64,000 bases of DNA from Spirosoma sp. KCTC 42546. GTDB taxonomy: Bacteria; Bacteroidota; Bacteroidia; Cytophagales; Spirosomataceae. Position numbers and translations under genes: made by a program. A model generated the notes under the pieces. It had not been told where the DNA came from. It worked only from the letters and a program-made list of their open reading frames with translations, and did no database searches. Shown piece after piece: positions 34,780-43,624 of the stretch. The first letter of the stretch is position 1. The number at the start of each line of letters is the position of its first letter. The DNA is taken from contig NZ_CP041360.1 in assembly GCF_006965485.1 (NCBI RefSeq), positions 1,674,001 through 1,738,000 on the forward strand, read 5' to 3'.

Positions 34780-37482
34780 TTACGGCTTCACTGCCACCGC
34801 GGGAGCTTTCCAGAACTCCGGCGTTCCGTATGTGCCTCTGGTGATCTCACCACCGTACAGCACTGAATTAAGCAGTACCCGATAGGTTCCCAACGGTTGC
34901 CCACGCCACTGAGGTCGGAAACCATGCAGAATGACGTGCCCCTTGCCCTGTTTTACATCCAGCGAAGCGGCATAGCCTTGTAAATACTTTTCACCCAGCA
35001 AATAACCTGACCGCAAGGGCGAACCACTCGTGGCAAACTTGGCCAAAGCCTGGCCTTTGAAACCCTCAAGGGTTGTAAAAACGGGACTATCGTCCACAAA
35101 AACAGCTGCTCGGGTAGGCATACCGGCCATGACCGGATGGGTAGGATCGGTTTCTACTTCCAGTATCGAACCGCCCGTGAAGAAGTCTTTAGGATTGACA
35201 CCCGCCACAACGTTTTTCACGGGTAAGTGGAGCGCTTCAATGGCGTAATCGCTGCTCTCATTCAGGCAGACGAGCGTTCCTCCCTGACTTACAAAATTGG
35301 CCAGGTTCGCAGCCCCCAGAGTTCCTAACCCACCTTCGTAAGCGGGCGGCACGGCTCCTTTCGCGAAACCATCTTTGATGTTCCGGGGCCGATCGGACGC
35401 CATCAGGATCACGTCGAAGCGGTCGCTGAGGTCACTGGCCAGCACGTCGGTATTGTTGATGACGGCGAATGGAAATTCGAACTGTTCCAGAATCCACTGC
35501 GACCAGCCTTCGTCCATGCTGGCGGTCCAGGGTTTGTAAATGGCAATGCGGGGTTTCACCGTTGCCCCGGCAGTGTTGGTGGTGAGTTCGGCGGTGATGC
35601 CTAAGTCCTTAATCCAGGGCTCCAGCGTTGTTCTTGCTAACCCACTGATGGCATACCGTTGGTTCTCTTTATTAAATTTGACCGACGCGCCCGCTTTCAA
35701 TGATCGGGTAATTACTTTGAACGCATTATTTTCGGCCGGATTGACCAACACCACCGCGCCCGTACCTGTTAGTTTTCCTTCTGGGGTTTTAATCCCCGCC
35801 GAAACCGGGTTTGTATCGAAGCCAATGCCCGTTACAAAATCCGCTGGGGTAGCGTCTTTCTTGTCATCGGTTTTCCAGTCTTTACCCGTTCCACTAACTA
35901 GCTGAATGGCGCTTTTCAGCTCGGCAGATAAAGGGGTTATGGCTGGGATTACGTTCAGCTCAAATTGCAGGGGAAGTGTCCAGCCTGCGGCATCATACGG
36001 TTGCTCAGGTGGGCCGCCGGGAAATTCGCGCAAATCGGGGTACGCCTGCACATCGAGCAATTGTTTGGTTAATTCGCCATACTCCTGATTCATGGGTATC
36101 ACCCAGGTTCCTTTAGCGTAATTTCGTCCGTCAAACGCAACATCTTTCGTGAGCTGACCAATACGAATGCCGTGGAAGGCTAACCGACGCAGTAACTCGG
36201 CCGGTCGGGCAGGGTCGCGTTGTTTTTGTGGGATGAAGTACGCATAAGGCGGCTCCTGTTCGTATTTTTTGATCGTATTTCGTCCCGATTGGTAGCGGTT
36301 GTACAGTAGCACGTCGCCGTATTTAGCGGCATAATCGAGCGTGGCCAGGGAGGCCGTTTCCATGTACGCCATCGCATCGCTAATACGCCACCAGCCACCC
36401 GGCCACGGGCTGGAATACAATGACTCGACCCGAAACTCTTTTTTGTCCTGTGGGAAATCGCGAACGGTGTAAAAATGGGGGGTCGCGTAGTTGTATAAAG
36501 CTGTTTCGGTCCAGAAAGCCGGAATGTTTTGCAGTACGGGCATGTAATCAATGTAGCCGGGATACCAGGCATCGAAACCCGTTCCCATATGTGTGGCTCC
36601 TTTTTGGCCATTGCTTTCCAGTGCCTGCGCCATCGCCATACCAATCATATTCACTTCGCGAGCAATAATAGGCGGTGTTTGCGACGCAATCGGTTCGGCA
36701 AAGGGTGGCAACCAGATACGTGTTGGGAAGGGCGAGGTTTGGTGATGCACAAAAATGATATTCGGTTCCCACTCGCGCCAGGTACGCGCCACCACCCGCG
36801 ACTCGATCATGTTGAGCATGTAAGCGTCGCGGTTGTTGTCATGGCCAACGTATTTCTGGTACAAGAACGGGGGAGGAGCCACCTCGAAAGGCGTGCCTAC
36901 ATTTGATTTGTACCAATCGCCAATCATCGTTTGCCCATCGGGGTTGAGCGACGGCCAGAGTAGCAGAATCACATTATCCAGAATGTTCCTGATCTTGGGA
37001 TCGTCGGCTTTGCTGAGCATGTCGTAGGCCAGCGAAATAGTATGCTGTGCCCCTGCCACTTCGGATGCGTGCAAACCGCCATCGATATGCACCAGTGGTT
37101 TTCCTTCCATCGACAGCTTTTTTGCTTCGTCGTCGGTAAGTCCGGCTGGGTGCGCCAGTCGTTGCGCAATAGCCCGGTATTTGTCGATGTTATCGAGATT
37201 CTTTTTGGAGGAAATCAGGGCAAAATACCAGGGGCGACCATCGGAGGTTTCGCCCACATGCACCAGTTTGACCATATCGCTGGCTTCATCGAGTTTCTTA
37301 AAATAGGCCAGCGATTGCTCGTAGGTAGCCAGATGGAAATCAGCGCCTACCGGAAACCCGAGTGTTTCTTCGGGTTTGGGAATGGGTTTTTGCTGGGCGG
37401 TAACGGATGAACTTGCTAGCCAGCAACAGCATATGGCAGGGAGGAAAATACGTTTCAGGGTGTACAGTGGGGGGATGTTCAT
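34780..37482 (-). CDS. Secreted zinc carboxypeptidase-like protein (M14 family)
   Basis: A 900-residue exported protein with a signal peptide (KRIFLPAICCCWLASSSVTA). The M14 carboxypeptidase domain takes the first ~400 residues: HIDGGLHASEVAG supplies the HxxE metal motif, LWPSLNPDGQTM is the usual substrate-binding loop, and a third His is likely in IIFVHHQTSPFP. The second half is a long beta-rich region ending in a glutamine amidotransferase-like segment (LVCLNESSDYAIEALHLPVK, GKGHVILHGFRPQWRGQP). It probably degrades peptides or cell-wall fragments outside the cytoplasm. Confidence 0.9.
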   Translation of the reverse strand: MNIPPLYTLKRIFLPAICCCWLASSSVTAQQKPIPKPEETLGFPVGADFHLATYEQSLAYFKKLDEASDMVKLVHVGETSDGRPWYFALISSKKNLDNIDKYRAIAQRLAHPAGLTDDEAKKLSMEGKPLVHIDGGLHASEVAGAQHTISLAYDMLSKADDPKIRNILDNVILLLWPSLNPDGQTMIGDWYKSNVGTPFEVAPPPFLYQKYVGHDNNRDAYMLNMIESRVVARTWREWEPNIIFVHHQTSPFPTRIWLPPFAEPIASQTPPIIAREVNMIGMAMAQALESNGQKGATHMGTGFDAWYPGYIDYMPVLQNIPAFWTETALYNYATPHFYTVRDFPQDKKEFRVESLYSSPWPGGWWRISDAMAYMETASLATLDYAAKYGDVLLYNRYQSGRNTIKKYEQEPPYAYFIPQKQRDPARPAELLRRLAFHGIRIGQLTKDVAFDGRNYAKGTWVIPMNQEYGELTKQLLDVQAYPDLREFPGGPPEQPYDAAGWTLPLQFELNVIPAITPLSAELKSAIQLVSGTGKDWKTDDKKDATPADFVTGIGFDTNPVSAGIKTPEGKLTGTGAVVLVNPAENNAFKVITRSLKAGASVKFNKENQRYAISGLARTTLEPWIKDLGITAELTTNTAGATVKPRIAIYKPWTASMDEGWSQWILEQFEFPFAVINNTDVLASDLSDRFDVILMASDRPRNIKDGFAKGAVPPAYEGGLGTLGAANLANFVSQGGTLVCLNESSDYAIEALHLPVKNVVAGVNPKDFFTGGSILEVETDPTHPVMAGMPTRAAVFVDDSPVFTTLEGFKGQALAKFATSGSPLRSGYLLGEKYLQGYAASLDVKQGKGHVILHGFRPQWRGQPLGTYRVLLNSVLYGGEITRGTYGTPEFWKAPAVAVKP

Positions 37483-37550
37483 TGATGTATAGTTCAGGTT
37501 GTAAAGATGGTAATGTTGATGGAGTGTGATGCGTTCTGCTGTGGTATGCC

Positions 37551-37657
37551 GTGGTGTCGGTTACTCCTAACCGACACGTGAGGTTTCTCAAAACCTACTA
37601 TTCGCACCGTTAGGTTTTGAGAAACCTCACGTGTCAGGTTGAAGAACCTGACACCAC
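37551..37657. repeat. Three-arm cruciform-forming palindrome
   Basis: The ends GTGGTGTC and GACACCAC pair. Inside lie a hairpin GTCGGTTACTCCTAACCGAC, a central hairpin with 20-plus-base arms beginning CACGTGAGGTTTCTCAAAAC, and a third hairpin GTCAGGTTGAAGAACCTGAC. The whole can fold as a multi-branched structure. It separates two minus-strand genes. Confidence 0.8.
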
Positions 37658-37680
37658 AGTACCGACTCGGTTAGGCGTCC

Positions 37681-39138
37681 TCATTTTCCCGCCACGGGCG
37701 GCTTTTCTGCATCGAAACCATCGGGCAAACGCATCAACCACAGGTTCCGAACACGACCGTTGGAGATACGTAGACCGGCAACGGTATTTTTGGGATTTCG
37801 GACGGTTTCGATCGTTGAGGCAAACCACCAGCCTGTCGAGAATTTGTCTTTATCGACAGGCTTCAGCGCTACCTCGCCATGATGCACATGCACCAGTTCG
37901 AGCGCATCGCCCTTCTGCCGGATGGTGTAAATGGTTTCTAATTCCGGGCTGTAATATCGCCCGATATAGTCCGCGTTTACGATTTTATCGGGCTTGGTGT
38001 CCGTTGTGGCTGGTTTGGGTGGAGCTGGAGCCTCTTTGGTTTTCTGTAGATAAGGTGCCAGATACAGGTCGGCCATTTCCAGTACTTTGGCGGTCGGATT
38101 CGCTTCGGCCTGATTGCTTAGCACGATGAACCCATAATCTTCTTTCGGGAAATAGCTGATGCTGGATCGGAAACCAGCATCGGCCCCGTTATGACCGTAA
38201 TAGGCTACGCCTTTATGGGTGCCGTGTACCAGCGCAAACGCATAGGAGATGGAATCGCCATTGGTCAATCGGCCACGCTGTAGCATTTGTGTCATAGTAG
38301 CCGCATTGCCCACGGTAGGATTCTTGAAATTATTGATCCATTTAGCCAGATCTTCTACGGTTGTGAATAAGCTGGTCGCTCCGGCGTTAGCATAGCTGAG
38401 TACGCTTTTCTTAAAGAAACCTGCCGATATGTCAAATGACCTATGGAACGAATAGGCCCTGCCTTTTACGATGCGCTCATCATCGTCGTAGAACAGCGTA
38501 TTTTTCATACCTAGGGGCATGAATACTTTCTGCTTCATCCACTCCCGAAAGGGCTGTTTACCGACACGCGCCACAATTTCGGCCAATAGCGTATAGCCCG
38601 TATTGCAGTATAATGATTCGGCTCCGGGTATGAAATTCAGTTCTTTCTGTCGCCGAACGAGGTTGAAAATGTGCTCTTTGGTAATCACGTCGCTCATACC
38701 CCAACCCGCCATGGTCAGCAAAGCCCACTGATCGCGTAGGCCACTAGTGTGGTGAATCAGGTGGCGAATGGTGATTTTCTGACCAAAATCCGGCACCTCG
38801 GGTAAGTACTTATGAATATCGTCATCGAGAGACAGTTTGCCTTCCTGCGCCAGTAGTACAATTCCATAAGCGGTAAATTCCTTGGAGACGGAGGCTACGT
38901 GGAAAATCGTTGTGGGCGTAATGGGCGCGCCCGTTTCAATGTCGGCATCGCCGAAACCTTTGGCATAAATCAATTTGCCACCATGCACAACACCCACAGC
39001 CGCGCCAGGGCGTCCGGTCCCGTTCCATTCCGAAAATAGCTTATCGACTTTGGCGGCTAGGGTATCGGGTGGAGCTTGCGCGAAAGATATAGGGCTGGTT
39101 AGTAGGGCGCAGGCGAGTAAGAGAAGCGGTTTGGTCAT
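37681..39138 (-). CDS. Secreted serine hydrolase, beta-lactamase (class C) family
   Basis: A 485-residue penicillin-binding-protein/esterase-like protein. The signal peptide ends near PISFAQA. The SxxK motif is SVSK at 83-86, the YxN-type motif is YCNTGY, and the third motif region is GHNGAD. A C-terminal extension (~370-485) is a small beta-rich domain seen in many Bacteroidota members. Function is probably peptidase or esterase activity on D-amino-acid or ester substrates, not drug resistance. ATG at 39138 gives the signal peptide. Confidence 0.9.
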   Translation of the reverse strand: MTKPLLLLACALLTSPISFAQAPPDTLAAKVDKLFSEWNGTGRPGAAVGVVHGGKLIYAKGFGDADIETGAPITPTTIFHVASVSKEFTAYGIVLLAQEGKLSLDDDIHKYLPEVPDFGQKITIRHLIHHTSGLRDQWALLTMAGWGMSDVITKEHIFNLVRRQKELNFIPGAESLYCNTGYTLLAEIVARVGKQPFREWMKQKVFMPLGMKNTLFYDDDERIVKGRAYSFHRSFDISAGFFKKSVLSYANAGATSLFTTVEDLAKWINNFKNPTVGNAATMTQMLQRGRLTNGDSISYAFALVHGTHKGVAYYGHNGADAGFRSSISYFPKEDYGFIVLSNQAEANPTAKVLEMADLYLAPYLQKTKEAPAPPKPATTDTKPDKIVNADYIGRYYSPELETIYTIRQKGDALELVHVHHGEVALKPVDKDKFSTGWWFASTIETVRNPKNTVAGLRISNGRVRNLWLMRLPDGFDAEKPPVAGK

Positions 39139-39155
39139 AATGAAGAAGGTGTTTT

Positions 39156-39236
39156 GTAGAGACGCAATCCCTTGCGTCTCCTCATGCGTCAGCAAAAACC
39201 ATCCGGTCAGGGAGACGCAAGGGATTGCGTCTCTAC
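39156..39236. repeat. Inverted repeat, 25-base arms
   Basis: GTAGAGACGCAATCCCTTGC begins the left arm (39156-39180), matched exactly by 39212-39236. It lies just upstream of the serine hydrolase and next to a truncated gene. Confidence 0.85.
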
Positions 39237-39249
39237 ACAGGTTACTTGC

Positions 39250-39387
39250 TCACAGGCAGAACAACCTCGTGCCATCCCGCATTGGCTCCTTTTTCGTGTA
39301 GTTATTTCTAAACCAGGTTGAATCTGGCGTTTGTGCAGACGAGCACACTGATAGGAGTATCAGTAGCAGACAACAAAGTCGATTCAT
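39250..39387 (-). pseudogene. N-terminal remnant of a CocE/NonD-type hydrolase
   Basis: ATG at 39387 opens a 45-codon frame: signal peptide MNRLCCLLLILLSVCSSAQ, then DSTWFRNNYTKKEPMRDGTR and LF before a stop. The second part is the conserved start of secreted X-Pro dipeptidyl-peptidase/CocE-type hydrolases (typically YTK...PMRDGxxLFT), with about three residues missing. Nothing of the remaining ~550 residues is present, so this is a truncated relic beside a palindrome. In another frame the end reads WHEVVLPVSK, which is taken as chance. Confidence 0.5.
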
Positions 39388-39590
39388 GATTGTATTCTGG
39401 CTTTTGGAAGATTCTACACAAGTATAAGCACAACAACTGTAATTTCCCCTTCAATCAACGCAGAACAGTCTAACAGAAGAGGATGGCAAGTGTAAAATTT
39501 GCTCTATTTGAATTTTATTGATAGAAAATATCGGGATGCCAGTTTCTTGCGATGGTGTTGGATACTGGAAGGCTAGTCCCGCGAAGTAGC

Positions 39591-39598
39591 TACCTTTG
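39591..39598 (+). promoter_or_regulatory. Candidate -7 box directly before the helicase start
   Basis: TACCTTTG matches TAnnTTTG exactly and ends three bases before the ATG at 39602. If used, the mRNA would have almost no leader. No -33 element is obvious. Confidence 0.35.
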
Positions 39599-39601
39599 TG
39601 A

Positions 39602-41500
39602 ATGGATTATTTTAAAAATCTGCTTGATTTACTCAAGGTTGAACGAGAAGAAGACCGTACTCAATACCGTAAACTCACCGAAACAACCTCTGTTGCCGAA
39701 CGTCGGGCCAATGGATTAACCTGGTATCCAATCGCTATCCGGGGTTCAGAAATGAGCCGGGGTGATTACCTGACGGTAGAAGTTGAACGGACGACGCATC
39801 AGGATATACCGCACCAGCTCCGATTCGGGATGCCCGCCGTGTTTTTTAGTAATCACGACCCTAAAACCGACCGGGTCGAAGGAACGATTTCGCACCAGAG
39901 TGGCAATCGGCTCAAAATAACTCTGAAGGTAGATGAACTGCCCGACTGGTCGCGGGATGGGAAACTAGGGGTTGAAGTGCTGTTCGATGATAACAGCTAC
40001 AACGAAATGGAGGAGGCCCTTAAACAGGCCAACACGCTGGGTGAGAAGTCTGATAACCGCCTGATTTCGATTCTGACCGGTGAAAAATCGCCGACCTTTC
40101 ATCCCGAAATTCCGATCTTACATTTACCAAAACTGAATCCCAGTCAGGTTTCGGCAGTTGGTAAAATACTGTCGGCCAATGAGCTGGCTATCGTGCATGG
40201 GCCTCCAGGTACGGGCAAGACCACAACGCTGGTGCAGGCAATCAAAGCCCTGATTGCGCAGGATCATAAGAAGATTTTAGTGGTTGCCCCCAGCAATACC
40301 GCCGTCGATTTGCTGAGCGTAAAGCTGCACGACGAAGGGCTAAACGTGCTTCGGGTGGGCAATCCGGCTCGTGTATCGGAACGATTGATGGCGCTGACGC
40401 TGGATCATAAAATGAGCGAACACCCCTACATGAAGGAGGCCAAGAAACTGAAAAAGCAGGCCAATGAGTTCAAGAACATGGCGCATAAGTACAAGCGCAA
40501 TTTTGGCAAAGCCGAACGTGATCAACGCAAAGCTCTGTTCGATGAAGCGCATCGGATTATGAAGGAAGTCGGTAATTCGGAGCAGTACATTATTGATGAT
40601 CTGGTGGCAAAAGCACAGGTGATTACGGCAACATTGGTTGGGGCAAATCATTATACAGTTCGGAATCTGACCTACCATACGGTTGTCATCGACGAAGCTG
40701 GGCAGGCTTTGGAACCCGCCTGCTGGATTCCCATTCTGAAAGCGCAGAAAGTTGTGTTAGCGGGCGATCACTGCCAGTTGTCGCCCACCATCAAATCGGC
40801 CGAAGCGGCCCGGAAAGGCTTGAGTACAACTCTGCTCGAAAAATGCGTGACCCTTCACCCCGAAGCGGTTACGCTACTGGACGAGCAATACCGAATGCAC
40901 GAGCACATTATGGGGTATTCGTCGCAGGTATTTTATGAGAACAAGGTACGAGCACATGCATCGGTGGCCCGCCATTCGTTGTTCGATGGCGATACATCCC
41001 TGGTATTTGTGGATACGGCTGGTTGTGGTTTCGATGAAAAACTGGAAGGCACTAGCTCAACAAACCCCGAAGAGGCCGCGCTGTTGATCAAGCATTTAAC
41101 CCAACTGGTAGAAGGCCTTAGTACGCGCTACTCGAAACAGGACTTTCCGACTATCGCTATCATTTCGCCCTACAAACAACAGATAAATATCCTGAAAGAC
41201 CAGTTGTTGAGCGCTCCTGATTTGCTGGCTTATGGGGATAAAATCTCGGTGAATACCATTGATAGTTTTCAGGGACAGGAACGGGATATTGTCTACATCT
41301 CTATGACCCGAAGCAATGCCGAAGGCGAAATTGGTTTCCTGTCCGACATCCGCCGAATGAACGTAGCCATGACCCGCGCCCGCAAGAAGTTGATCATCGT
41401 CGGCGACAGTGCTACGTTAGCCGGGTTCCCGTTTTACGCTGATTTTATTGCGTATTCTGAAGGGCTCGATGCGTACCAAAGTGCCTGGGAGTGGATGTAA
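39602..41500 (+). CDS. UPF1/IGHMBP2-like superfamily 1 helicase
   Basis: A 632-residue SF1B DNA/RNA helicase. An N-terminal beta-barrel region (~1-170) is followed by RecA domain 1 with Walker A GPPGTGKTT at 200-208, VVAPSNTAVDLL (motif Ia), VVIDEAGQALEPA (motif II) and VVLAGDHCQLSPTI (motif III). Domain 2 has LDEQYRMHEHIM (IV), NTIDSFQGQERDIVYISMTR (V) and MNVAMTRARKKLIIVGD (VI). These match the SMBP-2 family, found widely in Bacteroidota. Its role in bacteria is unknown, probably nucleic acid repair or RNA remodelling. Confidence 0.93.
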   Translation: MDYFKNLLDLLKVEREEDRTQYRKLTETTSVAERRANGLTWYPIAIRGSEMSRGDYLTVEVERTTHQDIPHQLRFGMPAVFFSNHDPKTDRVEGTISHQSGNRLKITLKVDELPDWSRDGKLGVEVLFDDNSYNEMEEALKQANTLGEKSDNRLISILTGEKSPTFHPEIPILHLPKLNPSQVSAVGKILSANELAIVHGPPGTGKTTTLVQAIKALIAQDHKKILVVAPSNTAVDLLSVKLHDEGLNVLRVGNPARVSERLMALTLDHKMSEHPYMKEAKKLKKQANEFKNMAHKYKRNFGKAERDQRKALFDEAHRIMKEVGNSEQYIIDDLVAKAQVITATLVGANHYTVRNLTYHTVVIDEAGQALEPACWIPILKAQKVVLAGDHCQLSPTIKSAEAARKGLSTTLLEKCVTLHPEAVTLLDEQYRMHEHIMGYSSQVFYENKVRAHASVARHSLFDGDTSLVFVDTAGCGFDEKLEGTSSTNPEEAALLIKHLTQLVEGLSTRYSKQDFPTIAIISPYKQQINILKDQLLSAPDLLAYGDKISVNTIDSFQGQERDIVYISMTRSNAEGEIGFLSDIRRMNVAMTRARKKLIIVGDSATLAGFPFYADFIAYSEGLDAYQSAWEWM

Positions 41501-41504
41501 ATTA

Positions 41505-41530
41505 CTGGCGCGAGTGAATACTCGCGCCAG
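41505..41530. repeat. Palindrome centred on AGTGAATACT after the helicase gene
   Basis: CTGGCGCGAGT and ACTCGCGCCAG face each other around GAAT, four bases after the helicase stop. There is no T-run. It shares its centre with the palindromes at 30037, 49718 and 56585. Confidence 0.65.
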
Positions 41531-41549
41531 ATCGACGCCATAGAAATCT

Positions 41550-42140
41550 ATGAACACAGACTACACAGTATTAACGCAAGCTATCCGCCACTGGATAGCT
41601 GTTCCTCAGGCGGAAGAGTCGATCATTGCTTCGCTGTTTGAACCTCGGCATATACCGGCTAATGACTTTTTTCTACAAGCGGGCGATGTTTGTCGACATG
41701 TTGGGTTTGTGACGCAGGGGCTGTTGCGTTATTATATTCTTGATGACGGGCAGGAACATACGTATGATTTCTCGCCCGAGCAGCAGTTCACCTGCAATTA
41801 CGAGAGCTTTCTAACCAAGACGCCTTCAACTCGATTCATTCAGGCCATTGAAGATACCTCGCTGCTGGTTATCAGTTACGATAATCTCCAACGGCTGTAT
41901 GATCGACTGCACGAAGGGCAAAAGTTTGGGCGGCTGGTTGCGGAGGAGTTATTCGTCGGTATGTTGCAAAAGCTTACCTCGTTTTACAAAGAAACCGCCG
42001 AAGAACGCTACGATACGTTTCTGCACAGTTTCCCCGATTTGCAGGAGCGAGTGCCCCAATACGTTATCGCTTCGTATGTCGGGATTAAGCCGCAGTCACT
42101 CAGTCGAATTCGGGCCCAGCGGGCGGGCAAACAGTATTGA
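41550..42140 (+). CDS. Crp/Fnr-family transcriptional regulator
   Basis: A 196-residue regulator with an N-terminal cyclic-nucleotide-binding-like domain (FFLQAGDVCRHVGFVTQGLL, FIQAIEDTSLLVISYDNLQR). It has a short C-terminal winged helix, QYVIASYVGIKPQSLSRIRA. The phosphate-binding Arg motif of true cAMP receptors is not seen, so the ligand may differ or be absent. The DUF4267 membrane protein gene downstream on the same strand is a likely target. Confidence 0.88.
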   Translation: MNTDYTVLTQAIRHWIAVPQAEESIIASLFEPRHIPANDFFLQAGDVCRHVGFVTQGLLRYYILDDGQEHTYDFSPEQQFTCNYESFLTKTPSTRFIQAIEDTSLLVISYDNLQRLYDRLHEGQKFGRLVAEELFVGMLQKLTSFYKETAEERYDTFLHSFPDLQERVPQYVIASYVGIKPQSLSRIRAQRAGKQY

Positions 42141-42145
42141 TTGTT

Positions 42146-42216
42146 GGTGAAGATCGACTGGTTGACATACGCCACATTTCCAAAATATGGCGTATGTCAA
42201 CCAGTCGATCTTCACC
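42146..42216. repeat. Perfect inverted repeat, 29-base arms
   Basis: GGTGAAGATCGACTGGTTGA begins the left arm (42146-42174), and 42188-42216 is its exact complement. It lies between the Crp-type regulator and the DUF4267 gene, and could act as an operator, an mRNA hairpin or a terminator without T-run. Confidence 0.85.
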
Positions 42217-42281
42217 TAGGTGAATGCACACGTCTGTACGGACTAGGACCTTTGTGAGGTCATTAACTAATTCATACAACG

Positions 42282-42668
42282 ATGCTTACAGAAAAACTGC
42301 CCCTCTGGGCCAAACTCATCGGCTATTTCTTCGGTGCCGCACTTATCTTTATTGGCGGACGTTTTTTGCTCCTGCCCGAGCAGGCTGAACTCGGATTCGG
42401 ACTCCTATACGCCCAACCGAATGAATCGTTTCATTACATTAAAGGCATTCGCGATCTGACGTCCGGCTTGTTTTTCACAGCGTTCACCATAGCGGGTTGG
42501 CGCAAACCCCTCGCTGCTCTGTTTTTAATTGGATCGTTGACGCCGGTTGGCGATATGATCATTGTGCTGACATCACCAGCGGCAGTGTTAATTACGGCCT
42601 GGATTCATGGCCTGACTGCTTTGACTGCATGGATAGTTGGTTATTTTTTGCTGCGGCAGAAAGGTTAG
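42282..42668 (+). CDS. DUF4267 small membrane protein
   Basis: A 128-residue inner membrane protein with about four helices (AKLIGYFFGAALIFIGGRFL, FHYIKGIRDLTSGLFFTAFT, AALFLIGSLTPVGDMIIVL, AWIHGLTALTAWIVGYFLL). The KGIRDL element after the first helix is typical of DUF4267. Function is unknown. It is often next to a transcriptional regulator, as here. Confidence 0.85.
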   Translation: MLTEKLPLWAKLIGYFFGAALIFIGGRFLLLPEQAELGFGLLYAQPNESFHYIKGIRDLTSGLFFTAFTIAGWRKPLAALFLIGSLTPVGDMIIVLTSPAAVLITAWIHGLTALTAWIVGYFLLRQKG

Positions 42669-42672
42669 TTAC

Positions 42673-42815
42673 ACGGGCCGGAGGCCCTGTGATAGAACAC
42701 ACTCGGCGAAGCCAAGCGTGAACAAGGGGCTTGATTATTCAATTAGAGCTTAACTACGTACAACGTTCACGCTTGGCTTCGCCGAGTGTGTTCTATCACA
42801 GGGCCTCTGGCCCGT
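42673..42815. repeat. RAYT-flanking hairpin, downstream side
   Basis: Arms 42673-42723 and 42765-42815 are 51 bases each and complementary except for one base, with a 41-base loop. They read ACGGGCCGGAGGCCCTGTGA outwards and GCCAAGCGTGAAC inwards. It starts 21 bases after the RAYT stop (on the minus strand) and closely matches the hairpin on the other side of that gene. Confidence 0.93.
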
Positions 42816-42836
42816 ATCTGGCCTGTATTTCACTTA

Positions 42837-43379
42837 TTAATAAGCGTCCAAGACAACCAATGATGACTCAGGACAGGCACTGCTGAACAAATATTGATGA
42901 GGCTCCAGAACAATACCCGCTTTCACCGGATTCCAATGAATATAGCGGAGTTTTTGGTCAATCATTTTTCTGGAAAACAGCTCCATCGGGTGTGATGTCT
43001 TTTGCCAGAACATAAGTTCACTATTTTGTTTTTCGACATTTGCATAATACTTGAACAAATGCATCAACCATCCCTTTCGACTTTCTTCAGGATTTTCATT
43101 AATCAACTTGATGAGCTTTTTTGCCGTCGCACTTTTGAAGTCTCGTAGCAGATGACTCAATAACCCATGTTGTACCTGCCGCCGAACAATCATGTGGATA
43201 TGACTTGACATAATGACATACGCATAGATTTCTAAGCCACGTTCCTGTTGGCAAAACTGTAAGTTTTTGATAAGCTCATGGCAATACGTTTGCCGAGTGA
43301 AGATGTCTATCCAGCCTACAGTTGTTAACGTGATAAAGTAGGGTGCATCTTCTGTATTAGCTTTTAAAAATTCAGACAT
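42837..43379 (-). CDS. REP-associated tyrosine transposase (RAYT, IS200-like Y1 family)
   Basis: A 180-residue single-domain HUH endonuclease. The metal-binding motif is SSHIHMIVR with His60 and His62. The conserved C-terminal segment LRYIHWNPVKAGIV contains the likely nucleophilic tyrosine and the NPVKAG turn typical of RAYTs. RAYTs cut single-stranded DNA at REP hairpins and are thought to spread REP/REPIN sequences while staying put themselves. Two matching hairpins flank the gene 21 and 28 bases away, and related palindromes occur elsewhere in the window, which supports this call over an ordinary IS200 insertion. Confidence 0.9.
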   Translation of the reverse strand: MSEFLKANTEDAPYFITLTTVGWIDIFTRQTYCHELIKNLQFCQQERGLEIYAYVIMSSHIHMIVRRQVQHGLLSHLLRDFKSATAKKLIKLINENPEESRKGWLMHLFKYYANVEKQNSELMFWQKTSHPMELFSRKMIDQKLRYIHWNPVKAGIVLEPHQYLFSSACPESSLVVLDAY

Positions 43380-43407
43380 GTTTTTTAGGTTTTAATAGTA
43401 GTGATTT

Positions 43408-43551
43408 ACGGGCCAGAGGCCCTATGATAGGACACACTCGGCGAAGCCAAGCGTGAACATGGAGGCTTGGTCTCTCGATTAGAGTTTAACGATACGAAAC
43501 GTTCACGCTTGGCTTTGCCGAGTGTGTCCTATCATAGGGCCTCTGGCCCGA
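43408..43551. repeat. RAYT-flanking hairpin, upstream side
   Basis: Arms 43408-43458 and 43501-43551 pair over about 51 bases with two mismatches around a 42-base loop. Outer words ACGGGCCAGAGGCCCTATGA and inner words GCCAAGCGTGAAC are the same as in 42673-42815, but the loop and a few paired bases differ. The stem is therefore conserved while the loop is free to change. Confidence 0.93.
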
Positions 43552-43624
43552 CGCTTTGGCGGGTAAATTCTAAGACGGATATCCTTACAGGAGGACACGT
43601 TACTATCAAATCAAATTTGCCCTT

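Noticed and set aside
39242..39300. Alternative frame ending WHEVVLPVSK over the CocE relic
   Set aside because: It would need one extra A in an A5 run; the PMRDGTRLF frame fits a known family better.
42673..43551. Simple IS200/IS605 insertion sequence
   Set aside because: The stems recur without the gene elsewhere and the protein has RAYT-type features, so a REP/RAYT arrangement fits better.
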